Origin: Acidobacteriota bacterium
GTDB lineage: Bacteria > Acidobacteriota > Terriglobia > Terriglobales > Acidobacteriaceae
Length of the DNA: 62,324 bases
Direction: 5' to 3'
NCBI GenBank assembly: GCA_013285705.1
Contig: JABDHA010000010.1
Location: forward strand, 1-62,324
A model generated the notes under the pieces. It saw only the letters and a list, made by a program, of their open reading frames with translations, did not search any database and was not told where the DNA came from. Position 1 is the stretch's first letter. Each line of letters starts with the position of its first letter. This document shows, piece after piece, positions 1 through 8,872 of the stretch. A program made the position numbers and the translations under genes.

Positions 1-41
1 ATTTGACCCCAGTACGCATATTTTTTTGAGGACTTACCGCG

Positions 42-1292
42 ATGCCCCGATTTTCCTTTTCTTCGCTTCTCGTTTTGTGTGTCTTGCTGCCGTGCATGGG
101 TCTCTCTGGCGCGGCTCAAGAATCGCCAAAGCCGCTGCTGGTCGGCTACTTTCCGCAATGGGGCATTTATAACGATCCTCCCTACTATGTGAAGGATCTG
201 ATCACGAGTGGCTCGGCTCCGCTGCTCGATCAGCTGAATTACGCGCAGGGCTTTATCGTGAATGCGCGCTGCGCGGTCGCCGATCCCAACGCGGATTTGA
301 ATTTGACGTATACGGCGGTCAACAGCGTGGACGGCTCAGCGGATAATCCGGCTTCGCCGTTGCGTGGCAGCTTCCATCAGCTGCGGGAGCTGAAGAAACT
401 CTATCCACGGATGAAAATTCTGATTTCGCTGGAGGGGAAGGCTGCATCGTTCACCGAGGCCGCGCAGCCGGAGAATCGCGTGGCTTTTGTCTCCTCCTGC
501 ATCGACATGTTTGTGCGGGGACATTTTGCCGCTGGGGCGGACGCGCCGGGAATCTTCGACGGCTTCGATCTGGATTGGGAGTATCCGCAGCAGGAAGATG
601 CGCCGAATTATCTGGCGCTGCTCCAGGAATTCAGAAAGCAGCTGGACGCTGCGCGTCCGGGGCTGAAGCTGACGATTGCCGCGGGCCCGAGCCCGCGCAT
701 GTATCACAGCGTGGATTTTTCAGCAGTCGCGAAGGTGGTCGATCTGGTTGGGCTGATGAACTATGACTACAGCGGCCCATGGCACAAGGAGACGGGCTTT
801 CACGCTCCTTTGTACAGCGACCACAGCGGCAGCGCGGACGGCACGATCAAACAATATGAAGAAGACGGTGTGCCTGCGGAGAAACTGCTGCTGGGCGTGC
901 CCTTCTATGGATATTCGTGGAAGTCCGTGGGTGCGGAAAACCACGGCCTCTTTCAGCCGGGCGAGGCGGTCCACGAGGACCGTCCCTATCGCTATATTCA
1001 GACGCTGATCGGCGCGTCCAAGGTATACCGGGACGAGACGGCACAGGCGCCCTGGTTGTATGACGGCGACACGTTCTGGACGTATGAGGATCCGGTATCG
1101 GCGCGGTTCAAGAGCGCGTATGCGGCGCAGCACCATTTAGGTGGTGTGATGGTCTGGGAGCTGGGCGAGGATTCGAGCGATGGGCAGCTGTTGAAGGCGG
1201 TGAATGCGGGTTTGCGCACGCCTCCGGCGCAGCCGCAGATTGCTGGAGAATCTTCGATCAGTTCGAGTGCTACGGGGACGGCTAAGGAGTAA
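42..1292 (+). CDS. Secreted GH18 family chitinase
   Basis: Glycoside hydrolase family 18 enzyme of 416 residues, expected to hydrolyse beta-1,4-linked N-acetylglucosamine polymers such as chitin outside the cytoplasm. Residues 1-25 form a signal peptide (basic start, long hydrophobic run, alanine-rich cleavage region). The catalytic DxxDxDxE motif is intact in DGFDLDWEYP: D173, D176, D178 and the acid E180. MNYDY further on and GGVMVWELGED near the C-terminus fit the substrate-positioning Tyr and the conserved Trp of the TIM barrel. No separate carbohydrate-binding module is visible. The ATG at 42 has a GAGGA stretch upstream. Its 3' end faces the PNGase A-like gene across a terminator. Endo-beta-N-acetylglucosaminidases also belong to GH18, so N-glycan substrates cannot be excluded, although the overall layout looks chitinase-like. 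Confidence 0.93.
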   Translation: MPRFSFSSLLVLCVLLPCMGLSGAAQESPKPLLVGYFPQWGIYNDPPYYVKDLITSGSAPLLDQLNYAQGFIVNARCAVADPNADLNLTYTAVNSVDGSADNPASPLRGSFHQLRELKKLYPRMKILISLEGKAASFTEAAQPENRVAFVSSCIDMFVRGHFAAGADAPGIFDGFDLDWEYPQQEDAPNYLALLQEFRKQLDAARPGLKLTIAAGPSPRMYHSVDFSAVAKVVDLVGLMNYDYSGPWHKETGFHAPLYSDHSGSADGTIKQYEEDGVPAEKLLLGVPFYGYSWKSVGAENHGLFQPGEAVHEDRPYRYIQTLIGASKVYRDETAQAPWLYDGDTFWTYEDPVSARFKSAYAAQHHLGGVMVWELGEDSSDGQLLKAVNAGLRTPPAQPQIAGESSISSSATGTAKE

Positions 1293-1319
1293 GCGAGACA
1301 CGGGTGAGAGCTTTGCTTT

Positions 1320-1354
1320 CCCACCCTTTCGCAAACTGCGCGAAAGGATGGGGC
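1320..1354. repeat. Intergenic palindrome, CCACCCTTTCGC family
   Basis: Imperfect inverted repeat: CCACCCTTTCGC and GCGAAAGGATGGG flank a 7-base loop. It lies just after the chitinase stop codon. A related TCCCATCC/GGATGGGA palindrome lies at 7266-7306. It looks like a dispersed repeat or a structured mRNA end; it has no T-tract. Confidence 0.5.
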
Positions 1355-1384
1355 ACCCGTTTTCATGCTAACTGATGCGAAAAG

Positions 1385-1412
1385 CAGATCCTTCGCTGCG
1401 CTCAGGATGACA
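1385..1412. repeat. Half-copy of the CTCAGGATGAC dispersed repeat
   Basis: GCAGATCCTTCGCTGCGCTC followed by AGGATGACA. The same core recurs at 15226-15365, 27604-27632, 39320-39357, 40123-40249, 44207-44331 and 53948-54046, always between genes. Confidence 0.6.
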
Positions 1413-1427
1413 AATTTAAGTAGAAGC

Positions 1428-1458
1428 AAAGGCCCGGCGTTTATGACCGGGCCTTTGT
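1428..1458. terminator. Terminator between GH18 and PNGase A-like genes
   Basis: Perfect 11-bp stem CAAAGGCCCGG/CCGGGCCTTTG with a 9-base loop, followed on the + strand by TTGTTT. It sits between two convergent genes and can stop transcription from the chitinase side. Its role for the opposite gene, whose stop lies 3 bases away, is less certain. Confidence 0.8.
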
Positions 1459-1461
1459 TGT

Positions 1462-3210
1462 TTACCAGTGGAAGCCGTGCTCGCAACCTGCTCCGTCTTT
1501 GACTCCGGTGAGTACATTGTTTGCAGCCGTGAGTGTGCGGCTGAAGCAATTGCCCAACGTGTCGTGGTAGACGTAGGTTTGCTTGCTGCTCTGTCCGCTG
1601 TTGGGGCCGAGCGAGAAGCCAGTGGGGGAGGCAACGAACGTTGCTGTGTCGCCTGAGCTTACTTCGTTGCTTACACTTGAGCGGAAAATGGGGAACCCTT
1701 CGAGCGTATCGGTCTCATTGCGCTGAAAGTTCTGATCGACGGTCGAGACCTCGCCAATATCGCCATTGCTTTCGACCGTTTCAAGATAGTTGATGTTGAA
1801 GGGATACGAGACGTCGTTCTCTTTCGTAGTAAAGAGGAACCCGTCTTGCGTCGTTGTCTTTTGGTTGACCGTAGAGGTCTGGACGACACCCTGGCCGAAC
1901 GTGGTTGCGCTGGAAGTGACGGTCTGCACGTTGCTGAAGTTCACATTCCCGTCAACTTTCGTGTTCACCCGTCCGTGCGAAGTGTTTACAAAACCCGCGA
2001 TGGTAAAGTTTTGCTTGCTGGTTACGGTCGCGGTGCCTCCACCGTTGCCGTGCGCATCGAACGCGACATTGCTCACGACGGTCGGGTCAGGATCCGTCAG
2101 TGTGTCCTCTGTCAACGCTCCGGTTACCTGACTGGTTCCGTGGTCCTGATATACCAGAAGCGTTGCAAGGGTGCTGAAGAAGTTGAAGGCGTTAAAGACA
2201 GTTACCCCGACCGTGTGCTGCTGGCCATTGCTTAGAACCCCGGCGAAGGGCGTCAGGTCCACGCGATAGGGAAGAAAATTCAGGGTCTGCACTCCAGGAA
2301 TCGGGATCCAAAGTCCGGGATCCACGCCGCCTGTATAAATCCAGGGGAAGATCGGCGCCACGCCCGCAGGTTTGCCGTCAATGCTGACGTTTACCTGACG
2401 GAAATCTGTGTTGCCGCAGACGCCTACGTCGCCTGCAACGCTGCTGGGCAGGCACAGGAACCATTGCTCCTCACTGCTCTGGCTCTCCGCGAGCACGTCG
2501 ATATATGCGCTCTCGATATTTTTCGGGAGAGTGAAGGTTTGAGTGAGTTCGGGAGTTGTGCTGTTGAGGCCAGCGGCGCCGTTCCCGTTGTCCGGCAAAG
2601 GCAATACCAGGTCGGCCGTTCTGGGCGCTGGATTGACGAAATCGGCTTGAAAGAACTCGAGCTTGAAGGTGCCGAAGATGGTCGAGGTGAGCCCGTCGGC
2701 GCCTACGATGTTACCGAGGCTGGCGAAGCCGGTTTGCGGTGTCTTGAAGAGCGAGGAGTAGTCGGTCAGGTCGCGTTCTACGTGCCAGGTGTCAGTCTGG
2801 TTTTGCAGGGGTTCGGCTGTCGTGCCGAAGTAAATGTTCACATTTCCAAAGAAAACCAAACCGGTGCGGTCAAACTGGACGCCTGGCTGAATGGAGAAGT
2901 CTCCGGTAAAGATGACCTTGGACCAGGGGCCGGGGCAGTCGGCTGGCGGAGTGAAATTGAAGGTTTTGTTGTTGAAGTCGGCGAATGCCTGATTGGTGAG
3001 CAGCGTTACTTCGCAATGCTTCGTATGTGGGCGCGGTACCGGCGGGTCGGCCGTCGCTTCAAGAGACGAACCAACAGTGAATTGGCTGGATGAGGTTGTG
3101 GAGTTTGAAGATTGGGCAAACGATTGAGTTGGACCGGTACAACATATGGCCAACACGGCGGCGCTGAAGGCGATGGTTCTGCAGCGCGCTGACGGGGGAT
3201 ACGAGCGCAT
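1462..3210 (-). CDS. Secreted PNGase A-like amidase with unknown C-terminal half
   Basis: 582-residue exported protein with a signal peptide (residues 1-33, ending FAQ). Residues about 64-345 resemble the peptide-N4-(N-acetyl-beta-glucosaminyl)asparagine amidase A family (PNGase A, Pfam PNGaseA), recognised from memory. The supporting stretches are CPGPWSKV (92-99), the GVQFDRTG strand (110-117), TWHVERDLTDYSSL (141-154), VNVSIDGKPAG (273-283), FPWIYTGGVDPGLW (288-301) and PYRVDLTPFAGVL (314-326). Family members release whole N-glycans from asparagine. Residues about 346-582 are rich in Thr, Ser, Asn and Val, look beta-structured, and match nothing I recognise. Cys pairs at the N-terminus and C-terminus suggest disulphides. 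The gene converges on the GH18 chitinase. The fold assignment is fairly sure; activity is inferred, because I cannot confirm catalytic residues. Confidence 0.78.
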   Translation of the reverse strand: MRSYPPSARCRTIAFSAAVLAICCTGPTQSFAQSSNSTTSSSQFTVGSSLEATADPPVPRPHTKHCEVTLLTNQAFADFNNKTFNFTPPADCPGPWSKVIFTGDFSIQPGVQFDRTGLVFFGNVNIYFGTTAEPLQNQTDTWHVERDLTDYSSLFKTPQTGFASLGNIVGADGLTSTIFGTFKLEFFQADFVNPAPRTADLVLPLPDNGNGAAGLNSTTPELTQTFTLPKNIESAYIDVLAESQSSEEQWFLCLPSSVAGDVGVCGNTDFRQVNVSIDGKPAGVAPIFPWIYTGGVDPGLWIPIPGVQTLNFLPYRVDLTPFAGVLSNGQQHTVGVTVFNAFNFFSTLATLLVYQDHGTSQVTGALTEDTLTDPDPTVVSNVAFDAHGNGGGTATVTSKQNFTIAGFVNTSHGRVNTKVDGNVNFSNVQTVTSSATTFGQGVVQTSTVNQKTTTQDGFLFTTKENDVSYPFNINYLETVESNGDIGEVSTVDQNFQRNETDTLEGFPIFRSSVSNEVSSGDTATFVASPTGFSLGPNSGQSSKQTYVYHDTLGNCFSRTLTAANNVLTGVKDGAGCEHGFHW

Positions 3211-3280
3211 GGTCTGGTCTCCTTAAATAGAACGAACCGCAAGTGCAGGAGAGCATACCACCGCGACTAGAGAGCTTTCT

Positions 3281-4606
3281 TCACCCTTGTCCGGAAAATG
3301 TTTGCCACAGTAGAAAGAGATTGAGCGCGATGATAATGGCGACCGCCAGCCAGCCGAGAATCTGGATCGGTTTGCTGTTCGTAAATTTGCCCATAACCTT
3401 CTGGCTGCCGGTAAGGAGAAGCAGCGGCACGAGCGCAAAGGGCAAAGTAAAGCTGAGGACGACTTGCGAAAGGATGAGAATTTTCAGCGGATCGAGACCG
3501 GAGGCGATGACCAGGATCGCGGGAATGAGCGTTAGCAGCCGCCGCAGGAAGATGCTGAACTTCACTTCGAGAAAGCCTTCGAGAATGACCTGTCCAGCCA
3601 TGGTTCCGACGGTTGACGACGACAATCCGGAGCAGAGAAGCGCAATTGCGAAGACCGTTGCCGATACGGATCCAAGCAGAGGCCCCAGAGTGTGGTGGGC
3701 TTCTTCAATGGACATGCCGTTTTGCCATTGCCGTCCGGCAAAGGCGGCGGCGGCAACGATGACCATTGCGGAATTGACCAGCCATGCGGCATTCATGGCG
3801 GCGAAGACGTCGATCGTCTCAAAGCGAAGGTGGCGCAATCTAGCCCGGTATTGGCGGTAAGGCGTTTCGGCAATTTCACTCTGCACGCGCGGCTGCACCA
3901 GGGCCGAATGCAGGTAAATGACATGCGGCATGACCGTCGCGCCCAGCATGCCGACGGCGATGTAGATGCTTTTGCTGTCGATGGTGGGGATGAGGGTATG
4001 GACGGCGATGGCGTGCCAATCCGGATGGATGAAGAACATTTCTATCGCGTAGCAAAGGCCGATGATGCAGACGAAACTCATGATGGCGAGTTCGAGTTTG
4101 CGAAAGCCCCACAGCTCCATCGCGAGAATGGCAAAGACACAGATTGCGGAAGCCACGGCCGCTGCTAACAGGATTTCGGTCTTGCTCCAGCCGTAGCCTG
4201 TGAGCCAGCCGCCGACAAGCAGATAAAAGCCCAAAGCTGCGCCGAGGAATTCAGCCATATCGGTTGCCAAGGCGGAGATTTCCGCAGCGACCCACAAGCC
4301 AATGGTCACTGGACGCGAAAACTGATCGCGGCAGTTCTGCGGCAGGGTTCTGGCGGTGGCGATGCCGAGTTTGGCCGCCAGATACTGAATGAGAATTGCC
4401 ATGGCATTCGACCACAGCAACACCCACAGCAGGCGATAACCGAAGCGCGCGCCGCCATCGAAATTAGTGGCGAAGTTGCCTGGATCGATATAAGCGATGC
4501 TGGCGACAAAGGCCGGTCCGAAGTAGTACCACAGCTGGGATGACCGCATGCGCGGCAGCTTTTGCCGGGTTGCGCCTACTTCGGGTTGTGCGGTTGGGAG
4601 GGACAT
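3281..4606 (-). CDS. mntH: Nramp-family divalent metal transporter (MntH-like)
   Basis: 441-residue inner-membrane protein with about 11 hydrophobic segments. It is a proton-coupled importer of Mn2+ or Fe2+. The two metal-site signatures of the family are present: DPGN at residues 41-44 in the first helix and MPH at 226-228 in the sixth, where the Met selects transition metals over Ca2+ and Mg2+. Length is normal for bacterial MntH (about 410-450). The ATG at 4606 lies about ten bases downstream of the predicted transcription start. A 20-bp near-perfect palindrome covers the -35 box (4647-4666), so metal-dependent repression is likely. It is divergent from purD. The exact metal cannot be read from the sequence. 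Confidence 0.93.
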   Translation of the reverse strand: MSLPTAQPEVGATRQKLPRMRSSQLWYYFGPAFVASIAYIDPGNFATNFDGGARFGYRLLWVLLWSNAMAILIQYLAAKLGIATARTLPQNCRDQFSRPVTIGLWVAAEISALATDMAEFLGAALGFYLLVGGWLTGYGWSKTEILLAAAVASAICVFAILAMELWGFRKLELAIMSFVCIIGLCYAIEMFFIHPDWHAIAVHTLIPTIDSKSIYIAVGMLGATVMPHVIYLHSALVQPRVQSEIAETPYRQYRARLRHLRFETIDVFAAMNAAWLVNSAMVIVAAAAFAGRQWQNGMSIEEAHHTLGPLLGSVSATVFAIALLCSGLSSSTVGTMAGQVILEGFLEVKFSIFLRRLLTLIPAILVIASGLDPLKILILSQVVLSFTLPFALVPLLLLTGSQKVMGKFTNSKPIQILGWLAVAIIIALNLFLLWQTFSGQG

Positions 4607-4623
4607 GCGCTCGATCTTTGTCG

Positions 4624-4653
4624 AGTATAGGGTGAATTGATCGAAGAAGTAAA
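4624..4653 (-). promoter_or_regulatory. Predicted sigma-70-type promoter of mntH
   Basis: On the minus strand, TTTACT (4653-4648), an 18-base spacer and TATACT (4629-4624). The expected start of transcription is near 4617, about 11 bases before the mntH ATG. Confidence 0.6.
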
Positions 4654-4666
4654 CTATAGTTAACTT
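4647..4666. promoter_or_regulatory. Operator-like palindrome over the mntH -35 box
   Basis: AAGTAAACTATAGTTAACTT is a 20-bp palindrome with nine of ten base pairs matching; its core AACTATAGTT is perfect. It covers the whole predicted -35 element of mntH. Size and AT-rich symmetry fit a dimeric metalloregulator of the DtxR/MntR or Fur/Mur type; which one is inference. Confidence 0.6.
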
Positions 4667-4764
4667 AATTTCATTAATAATTATTCAGAGATTGGCGCCG
4701 GGCTTGGCGAGTCCCCGGCAGTGCTGTAGCCTTTGGTTAGAAAAAGGGGAGTCATTCAGCAGAC

Positions 4765-6048
4765 ATGAAAGTACTTGTCATCGGCTCTGGGGGCCGGGAG
4801 CACGCTCTCGCATGGGCAATTCGGAAGTCGCCGCGCGTGAGCGAGGTGGTGTGCGCGCCGGGCAATGGCGGCATGGCGCAGGTTGCGCGGCTGGTAAACG
4901 CAAATCAGAAGGACGTGAACGATCTTCTGCGCGTGGTGGTGGCCGAAAGCCCGGATTTAACGGTTGTAGGCCCTGAAGTCCCGCTCGCCCTCGGCCTGGT
5001 CGATGAGATGCGGCGGCGCAGTCTTGCCGTCTTTGGTCCGACGCGGGCAGCGGCGATGCTCGAAACAAGCAAAGCCTTTGCCAAGCGGTTCATGCAGCGG
5101 CACAAGATTCCGACGGCGAATTACGCTGTGTGCTCGACGCAGGAAGAAGCTCTTACTACGCTCGACCTCTTTCATCTTCCGGTGGTGATCAAGGCCGATG
5201 GCCTGGCTGCGGGCAAGGGCGTGCTGATCTGCAATACAAAAAAAGAGGCGCAAGACGGCATTACCGGACTTTTTAACGGCAAGCTGCTGGGGACGGTCGA
5301 AACCAGCGTCGTGATCGAGGAATTTCTTAAGGGCGAGGAGATTTCCTTTCTCGTGCTGAGCGACGGAAAGCATGCGTTGCCGCTGGTTCCGGCGCAGGAC
5401 CACAAGCGCATCGGCGAAGGCGACACCGGGCCGAACACCGGCGGCATGGGCGTGTATTCGACCGATACGATGCTCGATCCGAAGATGCGTGATTGGATCA
5501 TGCACCACATTGTGCAGCCGACGATTGACGGCATGGCGGCGGAAGACACTCCATTTGTTGGCGTGCTGTACTGCGGGCTGATGATGACAGCGCGCGGTCC
5601 GATGGTGCTTGAATACAACGCGCGCTTCGGCGATCCGGAGACGCAGGCAATTCTGGTGCGCCTTGAGTCCGATCTATTGGATGGTTTGGAAGCCTGCGTG
5701 GAGGGACGCTTGAGCGAGTCGGCGTTTCACTGGCGTCCGGGAGCTTCGGCCTGCGTGGTCGCAGCGTCGCAGGGCTATCCGGGCAGCTATACGACGGGCC
5801 AGGTGATTACCGGTCTTGATGAGGCGGCGAAGATTGGCGGCGTTGAAGTTTTTCATGCTGGAACGACGCTGCTCGACGGCAACTACCTGACGAGTGGTGG
5901 ACGCGTGCTGGCGGTTACAGCCGCGGCGGATTCGCTTGAGAATGCGCTCGGTCTCGCGTATGAGGGGATCGGCAAAATCCACTTTGACGGAATGTACTAC
6001 CGGCGCGATATCGGGCACCGCGCGCTGAAGGTGAAGGCTTCTTCATGA
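4765..6048 (+). CDS. purD: Phosphoribosylamine--glycine ligase
   Basis: 427-residue cytoplasmic enzyme (GAR synthetase) that joins glycine to 5-phosphoribosylamine using ATP, an early step of purine synthesis. The N-terminus MKVLVIGSGGREHALAW is diagnostic. The central ATP-grasp domain shows VIKADGLAAGKGV, the NTGGMGVYS loop and EYNARFGDPETQ, and a C-terminal rudiment-hybrid domain follows. Length matches E. coli PurD (429). The start ATG follows an AAAAAGGGGAG ribosome site. The stop codon overlaps the ATG of the next gene, the dienelactone hydrolase (ATGA), so the two are translationally coupled. No other pur gene lies in the window. Confidence 0.97.
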   Translation: MKVLVIGSGGREHALAWAIRKSPRVSEVVCAPGNGGMAQVARLVNANQKDVNDLLRVVVAESPDLTVVGPEVPLALGLVDEMRRRSLAVFGPTRAAAMLETSKAFAKRFMQRHKIPTANYAVCSTQEEALTTLDLFHLPVVIKADGLAAGKGVLICNTKKEAQDGITGLFNGKLLGTVETSVVIEEFLKGEEISFLVLSDGKHALPLVPAQDHKRIGEGDTGPNTGGMGVYSTDTMLDPKMRDWIMHHIVQPTIDGMAAEDTPFVGVLYCGLMMTARGPMVLEYNARFGDPETQAILVRLESDLLDGLEACVEGRLSESAFHWRPGASACVVAASQGYPGSYTTGQVITGLDEAAKIGGVEVFHAGTTLLDGNYLTSGGRVLAVTAAADSLENALGLAYEGIGKIHFDGMYYRRDIGHRALKVKASS

Positions 6049-6794
6049 TCATCAAGGACGATCTTGTCGTCGATGTCGCCACTGCCACCGGGCCGATGCG
6101 CACGTATTTTTTTCATCCTGCAGCAGAGGGCCGCTATCCCGGAGTGATTCTGTATTCCGAGATTTTTCAGCTTACCGGTCCGATTCGGAGGTTGGCGTCC
6201 TTCTTTGCGGGGCATGGATATGTGGTGGCTGTTCCCGAGGTCTACCACGAGCTCGAAGCCGCGGGCACGGTGCTGGCTTACGATCAGGCGGGCGCAGACA
6301 AGGGCAATGAAGACAAATACGCAAAGGAGCTGGCTTCCTACGACGCCGATGCGCGGGCGCTGATTGACTACCTGCCGACGATGGAGCAGTGTAACGGGCG
6401 GCTGGGCGTGATTGGGATCTGTCTCGGAGGACACCTTGCTTTTCGTGCGGCGATGAATCCTGAGATCCGCGCCGCTGCCTGCTTCTACGCAACCGACGTT
6501 CACTGCGGAACGCTAGGCAAAGGGAAGAGCGATGATTCTCTGGCGCGCGCCTCGGAGATCAAAGGTGCGTTGCTGCACATCTGGGGACGGCAGGACCCGC
6601 ATGTTCCGCTCGAGGGCCGCATGAAGATCAAGGCGCGGCTCGATGAGGTGGGCACGGACTACCAGTGGTTTGAGGTGAATGGAGCGCACGCCTTCATGCG
6701 CGATGAGGGCTATCGCTACGATCCCGATCTGGAATATCAATGCAAAGGGCTGGTGTTGGCGCTGCTGCACCGGCGGCTGGCGTTAGGCAGTTAA
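6045..6794 (+). CDS. Dienelactone hydrolase family protein
   Basis: 249-residue alpha/beta hydrolase of the dienelactone hydrolase family, cytoplasmic (no signal peptide). The nucleophile is C126 in GICLGG, with acid D183 in WGRQDPHVP and base H214 in NGAHAFMRDE, which is the Cys-Asp-His triad of the family. Classical members open dienelactones in chloroaromatic breakdown, but many relatives have unknown ester or lactone substrates, and nothing nearby points to aromatic degradation. The ATG overlaps the purD stop, and the SRPBCC gene follows after 28 bases, so this is the middle gene of a three-gene operon. The fold is sure; the substrate is unknown. Confidence 0.9.
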   Translation: MIIKDDLVVDVATATGPMRTYFFHPAAEGRYPGVILYSEIFQLTGPIRRLASFFAGHGYVVAVPEVYHELEAAGTVLAYDQAGADKGNEDKYAKELASYDADARALIDYLPTMEQCNGRLGVIGICLGGHLAFRAAMNPEIRAAACFYATDVHCGTLGKGKSDDSLARASEIKGALLHIWGRQDPHVPLEGRMKIKARLDEVGTDYQWFEVNGAHAFMRDEGYRYDPDLEYQCKGLVLALLHRRLALGS

Positions 6795-6822
6795 ATATCC
6801 TTCAATACACGAGGCGCAAAGT

Positions 6823-7260
6823 ATGCAGCCTGATCCTGTCTACATCTTTTATATGGGCGCTACGCCCGAGAAGGTCTGGGAAGCGATTACCGGGGCTGAG
6901 GGCGTACGCAAGATGTTCTTTGGCGCGCGGCTGGAGACGAGCTTCGAAGCTGGCAGCAGTTACCGCTATGTCGGCGACGATGGCCAAGGCGGAGAAATCG
7001 TCTATCTGGCAGGCATGATTCTCGAATGCGAACCACCACGGATTCTGCGCACCACGTATAGTCCAGGGGGCGAGAGCTTTGTATCGGAACTGGTCTATGA
7101 GTTGGAACCGGTCGCTGCCTGCACGAAGTTGACGGTGAAACATATCGGGCTGAACGATGATGACCCGACGCGCCAGCACTCGGTGGAGGGAACCTGGAAA
7201 CTGCTTTCGCGGTTGAAGTCGATGATCGAAACGGGTGAGCCTCTGAATCTGCGGGGATAG
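6823..7260 (+). CDS. SRPBCC (AHSA1-like) domain protein
   Basis: 145-residue cytoplasmic protein with the START/SRPBCC helix-grip fold in the AHSA1 branch. The opening beta strand and PEKVWEAITGAEGVRKMFFG helix, the central GGEIVYLAGMILECEPPRIL segment and the C-terminal helix HSVEGTWKLLSRLKSMIE fit this family. Members bind hydrophobic ligands or assist chaperones; no specific role can be assigned. It is the last gene of the purD operon, 28 bases after the dienelactone hydrolase. Being a single domain of typical size, it shows no fusion to a regulator, although AHSA1 genes are often paired with ArsR regulators elsewhere. Confidence 0.85.
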   Translation: MQPDPVYIFYMGATPEKVWEAITGAEGVRKMFFGARLETSFEAGSSYRYVGDDGQGGEIVYLAGMILECEPPRILRTTYSPGGESFVSELVYELEPVAACTKLTVKHIGLNDDDPTRQHSVEGTWKLLSRLKSMIETGEPLNLRG

Positions 7261-7265
7261 CGTAA

Positions 7266-7306
7266 TCCCATCCTTCCCCTTCGCGCTGCTCAGGGTCAGG
7301 ATGGGA
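7266..7306. repeat. Intergenic palindrome between SRPBCC and gatB
   Basis: TCCCATCCT (7266-7274) and AGGATGGGA (7298-7306) are perfect 9-bp inverted arms around a segment containing CTTCGCGCTGCTCAGGGTC, a degenerate form of the dispersed repeat core. It fills the gap between two convergent genes and may act as a 3' end stabiliser or weak terminator for both. Confidence 0.55.
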
Positions 7307-7316
7307 CACCAATTTT

Positions 7317-8792
<1,476 letters not shown>

Positions 8793-8872
8793 AGATAGGT
8801 TGATTTTAGCAGCGGAGGATGTCAACGGGCTGTAGATACCGGAGGCAAGACCGCTGATAGACTAAGAACAGC

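Noticed and set aside
4667-4764. A glycine- or purine-sensing riboswitch before purD.
   Set aside because: The 98 bases are too short and show no conserved riboswitch core; only a weak TTGGCG-N17-TAGCCT promoter-like pair is visible.
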